Of a stretch of 64,000 nucleotides of DNA, positions 37,010-45,958 are shown piece after piece. The notes below the pieces were generated by a model. That model did not search any database. It was not told the origin of the DNA and was given only the letters and a program-made list of their open reading frames with translations. The stretch comes from Bacteroides pyogenes_A (GTDB lineage Bacteria > Bacteroidota > Bacteroidia > Bacteroidales > Bacteroidaceae): NCBI RefSeq assembly GCF_048595595.1, contig NZ_CP184347.1. One strand, 5' to 3'. Within the stretch, counting starts at the first letter, position 1. Every line of letters begins with the position of its first letter. A program made the position numbers and the translations under genes.

Positions 37010-38467
37010 ATGTTATTGAAACAAACAAAAATAGTGGCGTCTATCTCAGACAGACGTTGCGATGTAGATTTTATAAAGGGGTTGTTCGAAGCCGGAATGA
37101 ACGTTGTGCGGATGAATACCGCACACGCAAGCCGCGAAGGATTCGAAACCCTGATTGCAAACGTACGTCAAGTGTCCAACCGGATTGCTATCCTGATGGA
37201 TACCAAAGGTCCGGAAGTGAGAACAACCGCATGCGCCGAACCTATCGCCTACAACATAGGTGAAAAGGTGAAGATTGTGGGAAGGCCGGAACTGGAAACC
37301 ACCCGCGAGTGTATTTCCGTTTCTTACCCGAATTTTGTAAACGACCTGAATGTGGGGGGAATGATTCTGATTGATGACGGAGACCTCGAATTAGAGGTAA
37401 TCGATAAAAGTATCGACCACCTTCTTTGTGAAGTGAAGAACGAAGCTACACTGGGCAGCCGCAAAAGTGTGAACGTGCCGGGTGTACGCATCAATCTGCC
37501 TTCGCTTACGGAGAAAGACCGCAACAACATCTTGTACGCCATTGAGAAAGACATCGACTTCATCGCCCACTCGTTCGTGCGCAATCGCCGGGACGTACTT
37601 GACATCCGGGAGATTCTCGACGCACACAACAGCGATATCCGCATCATCGCCAAGATCGAGAATCAAGAAGGTGTAGACAACATAGACGAAATTCTCGAAG
37701 TGGCCGATGGAGTAATGGTAGCCCGTGGCGACTTGGGCATCGAAGTTCCGCAGGAACGCATTCCGGGCATCCAGCGTTTGCTCATCCGCAAATGTATCCT
37801 TGCCAAAAAGCCGGTGATCGTTGCCACGCAAATGCTTCACACGATGATTAACAACCCGCGTCCCACACGCGCCGAGGTAACCGATATCGCCAATGCCATC
37901 TACTACCGCACAGACGCGTTGATGCTGAGCGGCGAAACGGCTTACGGAAAATATCCGCTCGAGGCAGTGAAGACCATGACCAAAGTGGCGGCACAAGCCG
38001 AAAAGGACAAGATGCAGGAAAACGATATCCGAATCCCTCTGCCCGAGCACGGTGACGACGTGACGGCATTCCTTGCCAAGCAGGCTGTGAAAGCTACGTC
38101 AAAACTTAAAATACGGGCTATCATCACCGACAGTTTCAGTGGACGCACCGCACGCAACTTGGCAGCTTTCCGCGGAAAGTTTCCGGTGCTCGCCATCTGC
38201 TACAAGGAGAAGACGATGCGCCATCTGGCTCTCTCGTATGGCGTAGAGGCTATCTATATGCCTGAACTGGCGAACGGACAGGAATATTACTTCGCTGCGC
38301 TACGCCGCCTCCTTAAAGACGGACGCCTGAAACCGACGGATATGGTGGGCTACCTGAGCAGCGGCAAGGCAGGCACTCAGACTTCGTTCCTCGAAATAAA
38401 CGTGGTGGAAGACGCTCTGAAACATGCCGAAGGAACCGTGTTGCCCAATAAGAACCGTTACCTCTAA
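37010..38467 (+). CDS. pyk: Pyruvate kinase
   Basis: The 485-residue glycolytic enzyme transfers phosphate from phosphoenolpyruvate to ADP. Motifs: KIVASISD near the start, MNTAHAS, MDTKGPEVRT (substrate and metal binding), IIAKIENQEGVDNIDEI (catalytic Lys and metal Glu), MVARGDLGIEVP and the C-terminal allosteric domain (about 360-480). Length is typical. Followed by the methyltransferase gene 49 bp downstream, so the two may be co-transcribed. Confidence 0.96.
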   Translation: MLLKQTKIVASISDRRCDVDFIKGLFEAGMNVVRMNTAHASREGFETLIANVRQVSNRIAILMDTKGPEVRTTACAEPIAYNIGEKVKIVGRPELETTRECISVSYPNFVNDLNVGGMILIDDGDLELEVIDKSIDHLLCEVKNEATLGSRKSVNVPGVRINLPSLTEKDRNNILYAIEKDIDFIAHSFVRNRRDVLDIREILDAHNSDIRIIAKIENQEGVDNIDEILEVADGVMVARGDLGIEVPQERIPGIQRLLIRKCILAKKPVIVATQMLHTMINNPRPTRAEVTDIANAIYYRTDALMLSGETAYGKYPLEAVKTMTKVAAQAEKDKMQENDIRIPLPEHGDDVTAFLAKQAVKATSKLKIRAIITDSFSGRTARNLAAFRGKFPVLAICYKEKTMRHLALSYGVEAIYMPELANGQEYYFAALRRLLKDGRLKPTDMVGYLSSGKAGTQTSFLEINVVEDALKHAEGTVLPNKNRYL

Positions 38468-38516
38468 CCTGGCAAACAGTTTTTTTATTTATCGTCATCA
38501 AGACATTTAAAACGAT

Positions 38517-39194
38517 ATGAAGGAAACCGAATCTATCGACGAATATATTTTAAACCACATCGATGCGGAGAGCGAGTACCTGAAAGCGCTTTACCGCGAC
38601 ACGCATGTGAAACTGCTCCGTCCGCGCATGGCGTCCGGACATCTGCAGGGAAGGATGCTGAAAATGTTCGTGGAGATGATTCGCCCCCGCCGGATATTGG
38701 AAATCGGAACGTATAGCGGATACTCTGCCCTCTGCCTTGCCGAAGGACTGCCTGAGGGTGGAATACTGCATACGTTCGAGATAAACGACGAACAGGAAGA
38801 CTTTACACGCCCGTGGCTCGAAGGTTCGCCGTTTGCTGATAAAATCCGTTTTCATATCGGAGATGCATTGGAGCTTGTGCCTCGTATGAACCTGACTTTC
38901 GATCTGGCCTTTATCGACGGCGACAAACGAAAGTACATCAAGTATTACGAAATGACGCTGGCTCATCTCTCGGAAGGAGGATACATCATAGCAGACAACA
39001 CGCTCTGGGATGGGCATGTGCTGGATCTGCCGCACCCGACCGACATGCAGACCATTGGTATCAAGGCGTTCAATGATTTTGTAGCAGTAGACCAACGGGT
39101 AGAAAAGGTGATACTCCCGCTGCGCGACGGATTGACGATTATCCGGAAGAAACCCGCGATGCCGGGTAGCTCTCCTCTGAGCGCCCATGAATAA
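38517..39194 (+). CDS. SAM-dependent O-methyltransferase, catechol-OMT-like
   Basis: The 225-residue cytoplasmic protein has the class I methyltransferase fold. Motif I is ILEIGTYSGYSAL (about 61-73), motif II-like DLAFIDGDKRKYIKYYE (about 134-150), then ADNTLWDGHV. These are features of the O-methyltransferase family 3, which methylates catechol-like hydroxyls using divalent metal. The natural substrate in Bacteroides is unknown. It sits in the conserved order pyk, OMT, rbfA, permease with 49-bp gaps on both sides, suggesting a single transcript. Confidence 0.88.
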   Translation: MKETESIDEYILNHIDAESEYLKALYRDTHVKLLRPRMASGHLQGRMLKMFVEMIRPRRILEIGTYSGYSALCLAEGLPEGGILHTFEINDEQEDFTRPWLEGSPFADKIRFHIGDALELVPRMNLTFDLAFIDGDKRKYIKYYEMTLAHLSEGGYIIADNTLWDGHVLDLPHPTDMQTIGIKAFNDFVAVDQRVEKVILPLRDGLTIIRKKPAMPGSSPLSAHE

Positions 39195-39243
39195 TAGTGA
39201 AAATAAAATATAAGGACCCAAACAACGATTTATAAACAAACTT

Positions 39244-39576
39244 ATGGAAACAACCAGACAAAATAAGATTGCCCGCTTGCTGCAAAAAGAGTTGAGCGAA
39301 ATGTTTTTGTTGCAGACAAAAGCCATGCACGGAACATTGGTATCGGTGAGCGCCGTGCGCATCAGCCCCGACATGAGTGTCGCACGTGCGTATCTCAGCG
39401 TGTTCCCTTCGGAAAAGGCGGAGGAGATGGTGAAGAACATGAACGACAACGTGAAGTCGGTTCGCTATGAACTCGGGACACGTGTTCGCCACCAATTGCG
39501 CATCATTCCCGAGCTGAAATTCTTTGTGGATGACTCGCTGGACTACATCGAAAAGATCGATTCGTTACTGAAGTGA
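39244..39576 (+). CDS. rbfA: 30S ribosome-binding factor A
   Basis: The 110-residue protein is the KH-fold maturation factor for the 30S subunit and 16S rRNA 5' end. Family features: TRQNKIARLLQKELSEMF at the N-terminus, VSVSAVRISPDMSVARAYLS (metal/strand region) and RVRHQLRIIPELKFFVDDSL near the end. Length is normal. The stop overlaps the GTG start of the permease gene (GTGA at 39573-39576), which implies translational coupling. Confidence 0.95.
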   Translation: METTRQNKIARLLQKELSEMFLLQTKAMHGTLVSVSAVRISPDMSVARAYLSVFPSEKAEEMVKNMNDNVKSVRYELGTRVRHQLRIIPELKFFVDDSLDYIEKIDSLLK

Positions 39577-40799
39577 ACCTCCCTTTCTACATAGCCCGAC
39601 GGTATCTCTTTTCGAAAAAGAAACACAATGCCATCAATATCATTTCAGGCGTATCGGTATGCGGCGTAGCTTTGGCTACGCTGGCACTGGTATGCACGTT
39701 GTCCGTCTTCAACGGATTTCAGGATATGGTGGCAGGATTCTTTACGGCTTTCGACCCGCAACTGAAAATTACCGCTCGTCGAGGAAAAGTATTCGATGGC
39801 AGTGAAGAGCGTATCAGGGCGGTCTGCGCGCTTCCGGAAGTGGAGGTGTTTACAGAAACGCTCGAAGAGAACGCGATGGTGCAGTACAAAGATCGTCAGG
39901 CGATGGTGGTACTGAAAGGAGTGGAGGACAACTTCGAACAGCTTACGGCGATTGACAGCATTCTGTATGGAGCCGGACAATTTATGCTTCACGACTCGGT
40001 GGCGGATTACGGAATCATGGGTGTAGAGCTGGTATCCACACTGGGCACGGGACTGGAGTTTGTCGATCCTCTGCAAGTATATCTGCCCAAACGCAACGCG
40101 AAGGTGAACATGGCAAATCCCGGCGCCTCGTTCAATCGCGATTATCTCCACTCGCCGGGAACAATTTTTGTGGTCAACCAGCAACCGTATGACAGCAAGT
40201 ACATATTGACTTCGCTCGGGTTTCTCCGTCGCATGCTGGATTACACCACAGAGGTTTCCGCCATCGAGCTGAAGTTGAAGCCGGAAGCAAACACCTCTAC
40301 CGTACAGGCAAAGATAGAACAGATGCTGGGAGAGGAGTTTCTGGTGCAAAACCGTTATCAGCAACAGGCCGATGTGTTCCGTATCATGGAAATAGAAAAA
40401 CTGATTTCTTACCTGTTTCTTACTTTCATCCTCGCCGTCGCCTGCTTCAACGTCATCGGTTCGCTCTCGATGCTGATTCTGGATAAGAAAGACGATGTGG
40501 TGACACTGCGCAGCTTGGGAGCGGACGACAAACTGATTGCGCGCATCTTCTTGTTCGAAGGGAGGCTCATCACTGCTTTCGGGGCTGTTGCCGGCATCGT
40601 ATTGGGATTGCTTCTCTGCTTCATCCAACAGAAATTCGGTCTCATTTCATTGGGCGAAGGCACGGGTGCTTTCGTTGTAGATACATATCCGGTAAGTGTA
40701 CATGCGTGGGATGTATCCCTGATCTTTATCACTGTGCTGGCGGTAGGTTTTCTCTCGGTCTGGTATCCGGTTCGCTACCTGAGCAAGCGGCTTTTGTGA
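39573..40799 (+). CDS. LolC/LolE-like FtsX-family ABC permease
   Basis: The 408-residue inner-membrane protein starts at GTG 39573, overlapping the rbfA stop by 4 bp. Layout: N-terminal MNLPFYIARRYLFSKKKHNAINIIS, a first membrane helix (about 22-45), a large periplasmic MacB-type domain (about 50-265) and three C-terminal helices (about 278-303, 322-350, 370-400) of the FtsX domain. This is the MacB/LolCDE-type permease layout, most like the LolC/E subunits that extract lipoproteins from the inner membrane. Its ATPase partner is not in the window. Role in lipoprotein sorting is inference from the family. Confidence 0.88.
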   Translation: MNLPFYIARRYLFSKKKHNAINIISGVSVCGVALATLALVCTLSVFNGFQDMVAGFFTAFDPQLKITARRGKVFDGSEERIRAVCALPEVEVFTETLEENAMVQYKDRQAMVVLKGVEDNFEQLTAIDSILYGAGQFMLHDSVADYGIMGVELVSTLGTGLEFVDPLQVYLPKRNAKVNMANPGASFNRDYLHSPGTIFVVNQQPYDSKYILTSLGFLRRMLDYTTEVSAIELKLKPEANTSTVQAKIEQMLGEEFLVQNRYQQQADVFRIMEIEKLISYLFLTFILAVACFNVIGSLSMLILDKKDDVVTLRSLGADDKLIARIFLFEGRLITAFGAVAGIVLGLLLCFIQQKFGLISLGEGTGAFVVDTYPVSVHAWDVSLIFITVLAVGFLSVWYPVRYLSKRLL

Positions 40800-40858
40800 G
40801 TTTTCTATAAAAAACACGAAGCTGTACAAAATAAATCTGAAAAATCTTTGCTCTTTCA

Positions 40859-40888
40859 TTGCGAAATACATACAACATAATATTTTTG
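40859..40888 (+). promoter_or_regulatory. Promoter of the coiled-coil protein gene
   Basis: TTG (40859-40861), 19-bp spacer, TATTTTTG (40881-40888). Transcription should start near 40895, about 45 nt before the ATG. Confidence 0.7.
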
Positions 40889-40939
40889 CGCGATATTTTT
40901 TCAATGCGATCAGCATTAACGTAAAAAGAAAAAACAAGA

Positions 40940-41419
40940 ATGAAAAGATTAGTATTAGGATTCGCTCTGGCAACAGCACTGACAGGAACCGCAAATGTGT
41001 ATGCAGCAGATCTTGCAAACAAAGCTGATAATACCGAATATACTTCCGGCAAAGACAGCAAAAAAATGCAAGCAGACCTCGACCTGCTGAAAAAGCAGGA
41101 GAAAGCGAAAAAGAAACAACTGAAAGCTGCCAAAAAAGAAGAACAGGCAAAGAGGAAACAAGAGAAAGCCATGCAAAAGGCTGAAAAAGCAAGAAAAAAA
41201 GCTCAAAAAGAGAGATTGAAAGTTCAAAAAGCCATAAAGCAAGCAGAAAAGACAGCTAAAAAGGCAGAAAAAGCAGCAAATAAAGCAGAGATCAGCTCTC
41301 AAAAGCTCATGGAGGCGGAAAGTTCCAGCCAAAAAGAAACAAAGGCTTTCGAAGAACTGCAAAAAAGCGACCGCCAGCAGCCTCAGGAAGATAAATCGAT
41401 AGCGAACAACCACCAATAG
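40940..41419 (+). CDS. Exported Lys/Ala-rich coiled-coil protein
   Basis: The 159-residue protein has a signal peptide cut near VYAAD. Residues about 38-125 form a long charged helix of KA/KE repeats (KKQEKAKKKQLKAAKKEE), with many Lys and Ala residues and no Pro or Gly, predicted to be a coiled coil or single helix. The C-terminal 30 residues are polar. The region is strongly basic. I do not recognise a named family. By analogy with other periplasmic helical proteins it may bridge envelope layers or bind nucleic acid or lipid; this is inference. It has its own promoter and a hairpin terminator. Confidence 0.65.
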   Translation: MKRLVLGFALATALTGTANVYAADLANKADNTEYTSGKDSKKMQADLDLLKKQEKAKKKQLKAAKKEEQAKRKQEKAMQKAEKARKKAQKERLKVQKAIKQAEKTAKKAEKAANKAEISSQKLMEAESSSQKETKAFEELQKSDRQQPQEDKSIANNHQ

Positions 41420-41496
41420 CGAACAGAAATCTCCCACAAAAATGACCCGCCGGGAAAGTCGGCAGGCATTAAGTAAGAGAGATACCATACAATAAG

Positions 41497-41545
41497 GAAA
41501 GCGTAGCCCGAAAAGAGATTATTTTCTCATCCGGACTACGCTTTC
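41497..41545. terminator. Hairpin between the coiled-coil gene and the oxidoreductase genes
   Basis: GAAAGCGTAG (41497-41506) pairs perfectly with CTACGCTTTC (41536-41545), with inner pairing GAAAA/TTTTC. It probably ends the coiled-coil transcript. Confidence 0.6.
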
Positions 41546-41865
41546 AAGCATATCGGGACCGTAAGAATTAGTTCTTTTTAATGTTCACAGGTAGTGTAAA
41601 TAAACTGTGTCGCTCATTGTTTTTATCTAAAAAGACTCATCGGTCGTGGATCGGCCAGCGCCAAGGCGCGAGACCATCCGTCCCGACGAACTGACACTGT
41701 CATTTAACCAATATCAGCTTTCACTCCACACCGCTTTAAAAAACAGAGTTCTTCGTTCCCAACTCTTCAATGAGCAATAAAAGACCCGAACCTGATACCG
41801 ATGCGACCACCCGGATTATCGTTTACACGGATATAAATCAGCATCGCAAAACATCAAAAAAACTC
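41546..41865. other. Gene-free stretch with a GC-rich hairpin
   Basis: The 320 bp contain an imperfect structured segment at about 41643-41687 (GTCG...GGAT, GCGCC-AA-GGCGC, ATCC...CGAC). It could be a terminator or small RNA element. No ORF of note on either strand. Confidence 0.3.
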
Positions 41866-42876
41866 TTACTCTACTTCCCACGTATCGTTAGTCATCAACA
41901 GTTCCTGAAAGTTGTGATACTTCTTTTTGCCTTTGACCTCTTCGATTTGCCGGCAAATAGCATCATTGTACGTAGGAGCTTCTACGTTGCGAATAACACC
42001 CAGCGCGATAGGGAAATCGGGGCCTTCCATCAGTGCCAGCTTCAGCTGAAGCGTGTTGTCCTGACAGTGAGCGTCGTGCACCAGAATATCTTTCTCCGTG
42101 ACGCCGTTCTCACCCAGTTTCACCACTTTCAGGCCAAAACCTTCCTGCATCAGCCCGAACTCTTTGTTCTCACCGAAAAGCATCGGCTTGCCATGTTCCA
42201 GATAGATGGCATTCTTCATGCGTCCTTCTTTGGTGGCTACGGCAGCATGCGTTCCGTCATTGAAGATCACGCAATTCTGAAGAACTTCCACTACCGAAGC
42301 GCCTTTGTGCAGGGCAGCAGCCTTCAACACTTCCACCGAGGCAGGGCCATCTACGGCAATACAGCGCGCGAAGAAGCGTCCGCGTGCCCCGAACGTCAGT
42401 TCTGCGGGACGGAAGGGGTCTTCTACTGTACCGTAAGGTGATGACTTGGTCACCAACCCTCGCTCGGAAGTAGGAGAGTATTGCCCTTTCGTCAGTCCGT
42501 AAATACGATTGTTGAGCAGAATCATATTCAGGTCGATGTTCCGGCGAACAGCGTGAATGAAGTGATTGCCCCCTATAGCAAGACCATCGCCGTCGCCGGA
42601 GATTTGCCAAATAGTCAGATCAGGGTTGGCCACCTTAGCGCCTGTAGCCACCGCCGCTGCACGCCCGTGAATGGTGTGGAAACCGTACGTATTTACATAA
42701 TAAGGCAGGCGGGAAGAGCAACCGATGCCCGAAATTACAGCCGTCCGATAGGGAGGAATGCCCAGCTCTCCCATAGCTTTATGCAAGGAGTTTACAAAAG
42801 CGTGGTCTCCACATCCCGGACACCAGCGGGGCTGTCCGAATTTAAAATCCTGCATGGTATATACTGTTTCGCTCAT
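41866..42876 (-). CDS. 2-oxoacid:ferredoxin oxidoreductase beta subunit (KorB-like)
   Basis: The 336-residue cytoplasmic subunit carries thiamine diphosphate and an iron-sulfur cluster. Features: CPGCG near residues 19-23, GIGCSSR, the ThDP motif GDGDGLAIGGNH with NNRIYGLTKGQYSPT. With the alpha subunit it oxidatively decarboxylates a 2-oxoacid to acyl-CoA and reduced ferredoxin, most likely 2-oxoglutarate. Encoded 3 bp after the alpha gene, on the same strand. Length is typical (about 330). Confidence 0.93.
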   Translation of the reverse strand: MSETVYTMQDFKFGQPRWCPGCGDHAFVNSLHKAMGELGIPPYRTAVISGIGCSSRLPYYVNTYGFHTIHGRAAAVATGAKVANPDLTIWQISGDGDGLAIGGNHFIHAVRRNIDLNMILLNNRIYGLTKGQYSPTSERGLVTKSSPYGTVEDPFRPAELTFGARGRFFARCIAVDGPASVEVLKAAALHKGASVVEVLQNCVIFNDGTHAAVATKEGRMKNAIYLEHGKPMLFGENKEFGLMQEGFGLKVVKLGENGVTEKDILVHDAHCQDNTLQLKLALMEGPDFPIALGVIRNVEAPTYNDAICRQIEEVKGKKKYHNFQELLMTNDTWEVE

Positions 42877-42879
42877 CTG

Positions 42880-44730
42880 TTATTCCTCCAATAATTTAGT
42901 GAATGTATTTATCAATTCTCTCGCAACGAAAGGTTGGCCTTTCACCTGATTGAACTGCCGTATGTTTAATCCGGGCACTTTCATGCGAAGATATCCGGCA
43001 AATTGTCCCAGATTCTGCTCGGCTACAATGATTTTCTTGTAGAGACGCAGCACATCGGGCGCATTCTTCGGCAGCGGGTTGATGTACTGAAAATGGGCAA
43101 GCGCAACTTTCTGCCCGCGTGCGCGCATAAAGTCCATAGCCAGGCGGAGATGTCCGTAAGTACCTCCCCATCCCACAATCAGCAGGTCGGCATCTTTATC
43201 TCCCAAAACCTCCAGTTCGGGTATCGAGTCGGCAATCTTTTCTACCTTTTCACGCCGCAGGTGAACCATTTTTTCGTGGTTTTCGGGTTCGGTAGAGATA
43301 ACGCCTGTTTCGCTACTCTTTTCCAGACCGCCGATGCGGTGCGTGAATCCTTCCGTTCCCGGCACTGCCCAGTAGCGTACGCCGGTCTCTTTGTTTCTCA
43401 GATATGGAGTCCAGCTTCCCGCCATATCGGGGGTAACATAGGGAGGACGGATGGGAGGATATTTTTGCAGATCGGGCAGTTTCCATGCTGCGGAACCGTT
43501 TGCAACAAAGGCATCGGTCAGCAATACCACAGGAGTCATATGTTCCAGCGCTATTTTAGCCGCCATATACGCTGCATCGAAGCAATTGGTGGGCGATGTT
43601 GCCGCGATAACCGGCATCGGACTTTCGCCGTTTCGTCCGTAGAGCGCCTGCATCAGGTCGGTCTGTTCCGACTTGGTGGGCAGTCCGGTAGAGGGTCCAC
43701 CGCGCTGCACGTTGATAATGACCAACGGCAGTTCGGCGATAACGGCAAGATTCATCGCTTCACTTTTCAGGCAGACACCCGGCCCGGAAGTCGTAGTCAC
43801 CGCCATGGCTCCTGCAAAAGAAGCTCCCACAGCCGACGCGCAACCTGCAATTTCGTCTTCGCATTGCACGGTTTTCACGCCAAGCGATTTGTGTTTGGCA
43901 AGTTCGTGCAGAATATCCGTAGCCGGAGTGATGGGGTATGACCCGAGATATAGCTCCATCCCCGCTTTTTCGGCAGCGGCAATCAGTCCGTAGGCCGTTG
44001 CCTTATTACCGTTGATATCGGTATAAAGCCCTTTCTCTTTGAGCGATGCGCTTTCTATCTTATAAGTAGAGACAGAGGCGTGGGTATTGGCTCCGTAATT
44101 GTATCCGTCGTTCAGTACCTTGATGTTGGCTTCGGCAATTTCCGGTTTCTTGGCGAATTTCTGGCGGAGCATCTTTTCCGCCGTCGACAGATTGCGGTTG
44201 AAGAGCCAGCAAACCAATCCGAGCGCAAACATGTTTTTACAGCGCAGAATCGTTTTGTTATCCAGCCCCGAATCTTTCAGGCTCTCTTTGCACATGGACG
44301 AAATGGGGACCTCGAGCACCTCTTGCCTGATGCCCAACTCCTCAAACGAATTTTCAGTCATGAATTTGGCTTTCTCAAGCTCTCTGGGTGTGAACGAATC
44401 GGAGTCTGTGATAACCAACCCATTAGGTTTACAAAACTGGATTTGTGTTTTCAATGCGGCGGGATTCATCGCTACCAATACGTGGCAACGGTCGCCCGGC
44501 GTATATACCTGACCGGCACCCACATGTATCTGGAAGCCTGAAACTCCGGTGAGCGAACCTTGCGGAGCGCGAATGTCTGCCGGATAGTCGGGAAATGTAC
44601 AGATATCATTTCCCACTGTAGCCGACACGTTCGAGAAGATGTTACCGGCCAGCTGCATGCCATCGCCGGAATCGCCGGAGAAACGTACCACTACTTCCTC
44701 CAAATTCTTTACCTTCATTTCGTCTGCCAT
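42880..44730 (-). CDS. 2-oxoacid:acceptor oxidoreductase alpha subunit (gamma-alpha fusion, KorA-like)
   Basis: The 616-residue subunit begins with the gamma-type domain (about 10-195; VVRFSGDSGDGMQLAGNIF and PQGSLTGVSGFQIHVG), then the ThDP-binding alpha domain (about 230-600; GANTHASVSTYKIES, GLIAAAEKAGMELYLGSYPITPATDILHEL split over the domain start, AVTTTSGPGVCLKSEAMNLA). This gamma-alpha fusion plus a separate beta is the usual Bacteroides 2-oxoglutarate:ferredoxin oxidoreductase (KorAB) arrangement, supplying succinyl-CoA in anaerobes. Pyruvate or branched-chain oxoacids are alternative substrates. Translated just upstream of the beta gene. Confidence 0.92.
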   Translation of the reverse strand: MADEMKVKNLEEVVVRFSGDSGDGMQLAGNIFSNVSATVGNDICTFPDYPADIRAPQGSLTGVSGFQIHVGAGQVYTPGDRCHVLVAMNPAALKTQIQFCKPNGLVITDSDSFTPRELEKAKFMTENSFEELGIRQEVLEVPISSMCKESLKDSGLDNKTILRCKNMFALGLVCWLFNRNLSTAEKMLRQKFAKKPEIAEANIKVLNDGYNYGANTHASVSTYKIESASLKEKGLYTDINGNKATAYGLIAAAEKAGMELYLGSYPITPATDILHELAKHKSLGVKTVQCEDEIAGCASAVGASFAGAMAVTTTSGPGVCLKSEAMNLAVIAELPLVIINVQRGGPSTGLPTKSEQTDLMQALYGRNGESPMPVIAATSPTNCFDAAYMAAKIALEHMTPVVLLTDAFVANGSAAWKLPDLQKYPPIRPPYVTPDMAGSWTPYLRNKETGVRYWAVPGTEGFTHRIGGLEKSSETGVISTEPENHEKMVHLRREKVEKIADSIPELEVLGDKDADLLIVGWGGTYGHLRLAMDFMRARGQKVALAHFQYINPLPKNAPDVLRLYKKIIVAEQNLGQFAGYLRMKVPGLNIRQFNQVKGQPFVARELINTFTKLLEE

Positions 44731-44889
44731 AATTTTGAATTACTATAGTTGATTTTAAGATTAAAAAATACTCTAAAAAGGCGTGTGTAAAGGTCGGAAA
44801 GTTAATCGAATTTTCAAAATAAAAAGCTCTTTATTGGCATGAGCAACCAAAAGATTTAATCTTACCGGAAGGAAGGTGTAATTTTATTC

Positions 44890-44919
44890 TTGCTAAATCG
44901 AGAGAAACCGTTATCTTTG
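44890..44919 (+). promoter_or_regulatory. Promoter of tRNA-Arg
   Basis: TTG (44890-44892), 19-bp spacer, TATCTTTG (44912-44919), with the predicted start near 44926, 14 bp before the tRNA. Confidence 0.75.
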
Positions 44920-44939
44920 TGACCGAAATTAAAGAAAAC

Positions 44940-45011
44940 GGCCTTGTAGTTCAACGGATAGAATAGAAGTTTCCTAAACTTTAGATAGGGGTTCGATTCC
45001 CCTCGAGGCTA
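44940..45011 (+). tRNA. tRNA-Arg (anticodon CCU)
   Basis: The 72-nt cloverleaf: acceptor GGCCTTG pairs with CGAGGCT (G1-U72 and one inner wobble), D-stem GTTC/GAAT, anticodon stem GAAGT/ACTTT with loop TTCCTAA (anticodon CCU, reading AGG), 4-nt variable loop, T-stem AGGGG/CCCCT with loop TTCGATT. A73 is followed by CTT, so CCA is not encoded and must be added. Own promoter upstream. Confidence 0.93.
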
Positions 45012-45136
45012 CTTCGGAGATGAAGCGTTTTTTATTTCATAATCCTGCATACATCGGATAAGCCATTCTTCAAGAAATGGAAAGCTTCCGGGTTTATTTC
45101 TGCGTCAAACACATGCTTTCACTCATATACGGCCTG

Positions 45137-45226
45137 ACATCCGCCGGAGTTAAGTTCATCCTGCGGTAAATCTCCGGCATGAAGTCGGCCATCTCTTCCC
45201 CCACATCCGCCGGAGTTAAATTCACC
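45137..45226. repeat. Direct repeat pair, 66-bp spacing
   Basis: ACATCCGCCGGAGTTAA then a similar tail occurs at 45137-45160 and 45203-45226, two mismatches, 66 bp apart. It lies in the 491-bp gene-free stretch 45012-45502, which otherwise holds only the GAGTATATAT array and a possible IS110 promoter (TACATTTG at 45412). Confidence 0.8.
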
Positions 45227-45328
45227 GGCAGAGCAGACGAATCGATACCATACTTATAATCAAATAGTTATCATCTACATCTTTGGATATGCTTTACCAT
45301 CAAGATATACATATATACTTAGCGTGGT

Positions 45329-45385
45329 GAGTATATATGGCTACCGTAGTGAGTATATATGGCTACCAAGGTGGGTATTCACGAC
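45329..45385. repeat. GAGTATATAT repeat array, 22-bp period (second locus)
   Basis: GAGTATATATGGCTACC copies begin at 45329 and 45351, and a degraded one (GGGTATTC) at 45373, 22 bp apart. Related to the array at 20286-20414. Confidence 0.8.
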
Positions 45386-45502
45386 TCTGGAATTGTATAT
45401 TGCTGTCGCCGTACATTTGCACTGTTACTCGTTTTAAATTAACATTGTCTTCAATACAGGAAAAACAAACATGGAACATAACTCCTGATTAAAATTTGAG
45501 AT

Positions 45503-45958
45503 ATGACATACATTGGAATCGACATCAGCAAATCCACATTTGTGGCGGCATTTCCATCAAGAAGCAGCTACCGCACTGAAACATTCAGGAATGAAGCTAA
45601 AGGCATTTGCAAGTTCATTGGCAAGTTGTCGGCAGACACACCTCATTGTATGATACAGACTATCGGCAATTACGGTTTCTGTTCCTTTTTACCTTCTTGA
45701 TCGAGCAGGCATAGCAGCAGGCCTTGTCAACCCCCAAAAGAATAAAGAATTATTCACGGGTGATGATATCGATAACAAAACCTATGAAATGGCAATGCAC
45801 ATCTTACCCGAATTTGCAATCAGCATCCGCAGAGAGATTCTGCCTTCCTTACAGCAAGTATTCATGCCGCATCGGCAAAGAATGAAGAATTGCAATTATA
45901 GGTATTCTTTGCCAATGCGAAAGTGCACTTCGGCCAACGTTACCTTTTTGAACCATAC
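45503..45958 (+). pseudogene. Decayed IS110-family transposase
   Basis: The N-terminal frame from ATG 45503 reads MTYIGIDISKSTFVAAFP, the DEDD RuvC-like start of IS110 transposases. After a stop at 45700 the homology continues in the next frame (LLDRAGIAAGLVNPQKNK, about 45691-45745), so a frameshift near 45690 has broken the gene. The similarity fades by about 45900 and the C-terminal Ser-containing domain is absent. The remnant runs into the 3' end of the convergent hydrolase gene. Confidence 0.7.

Noticed and set aside
39645..40628. 327-codon minus-strand ORF
   Set aside because: It is antisense to the LolC/E-like permease and lacks any recognisable feature.
43003..43941. 312-codon plus-strand ORF
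   Set aside because: It is antisense to the oxidoreductase alpha gene, which has clear family motifs.
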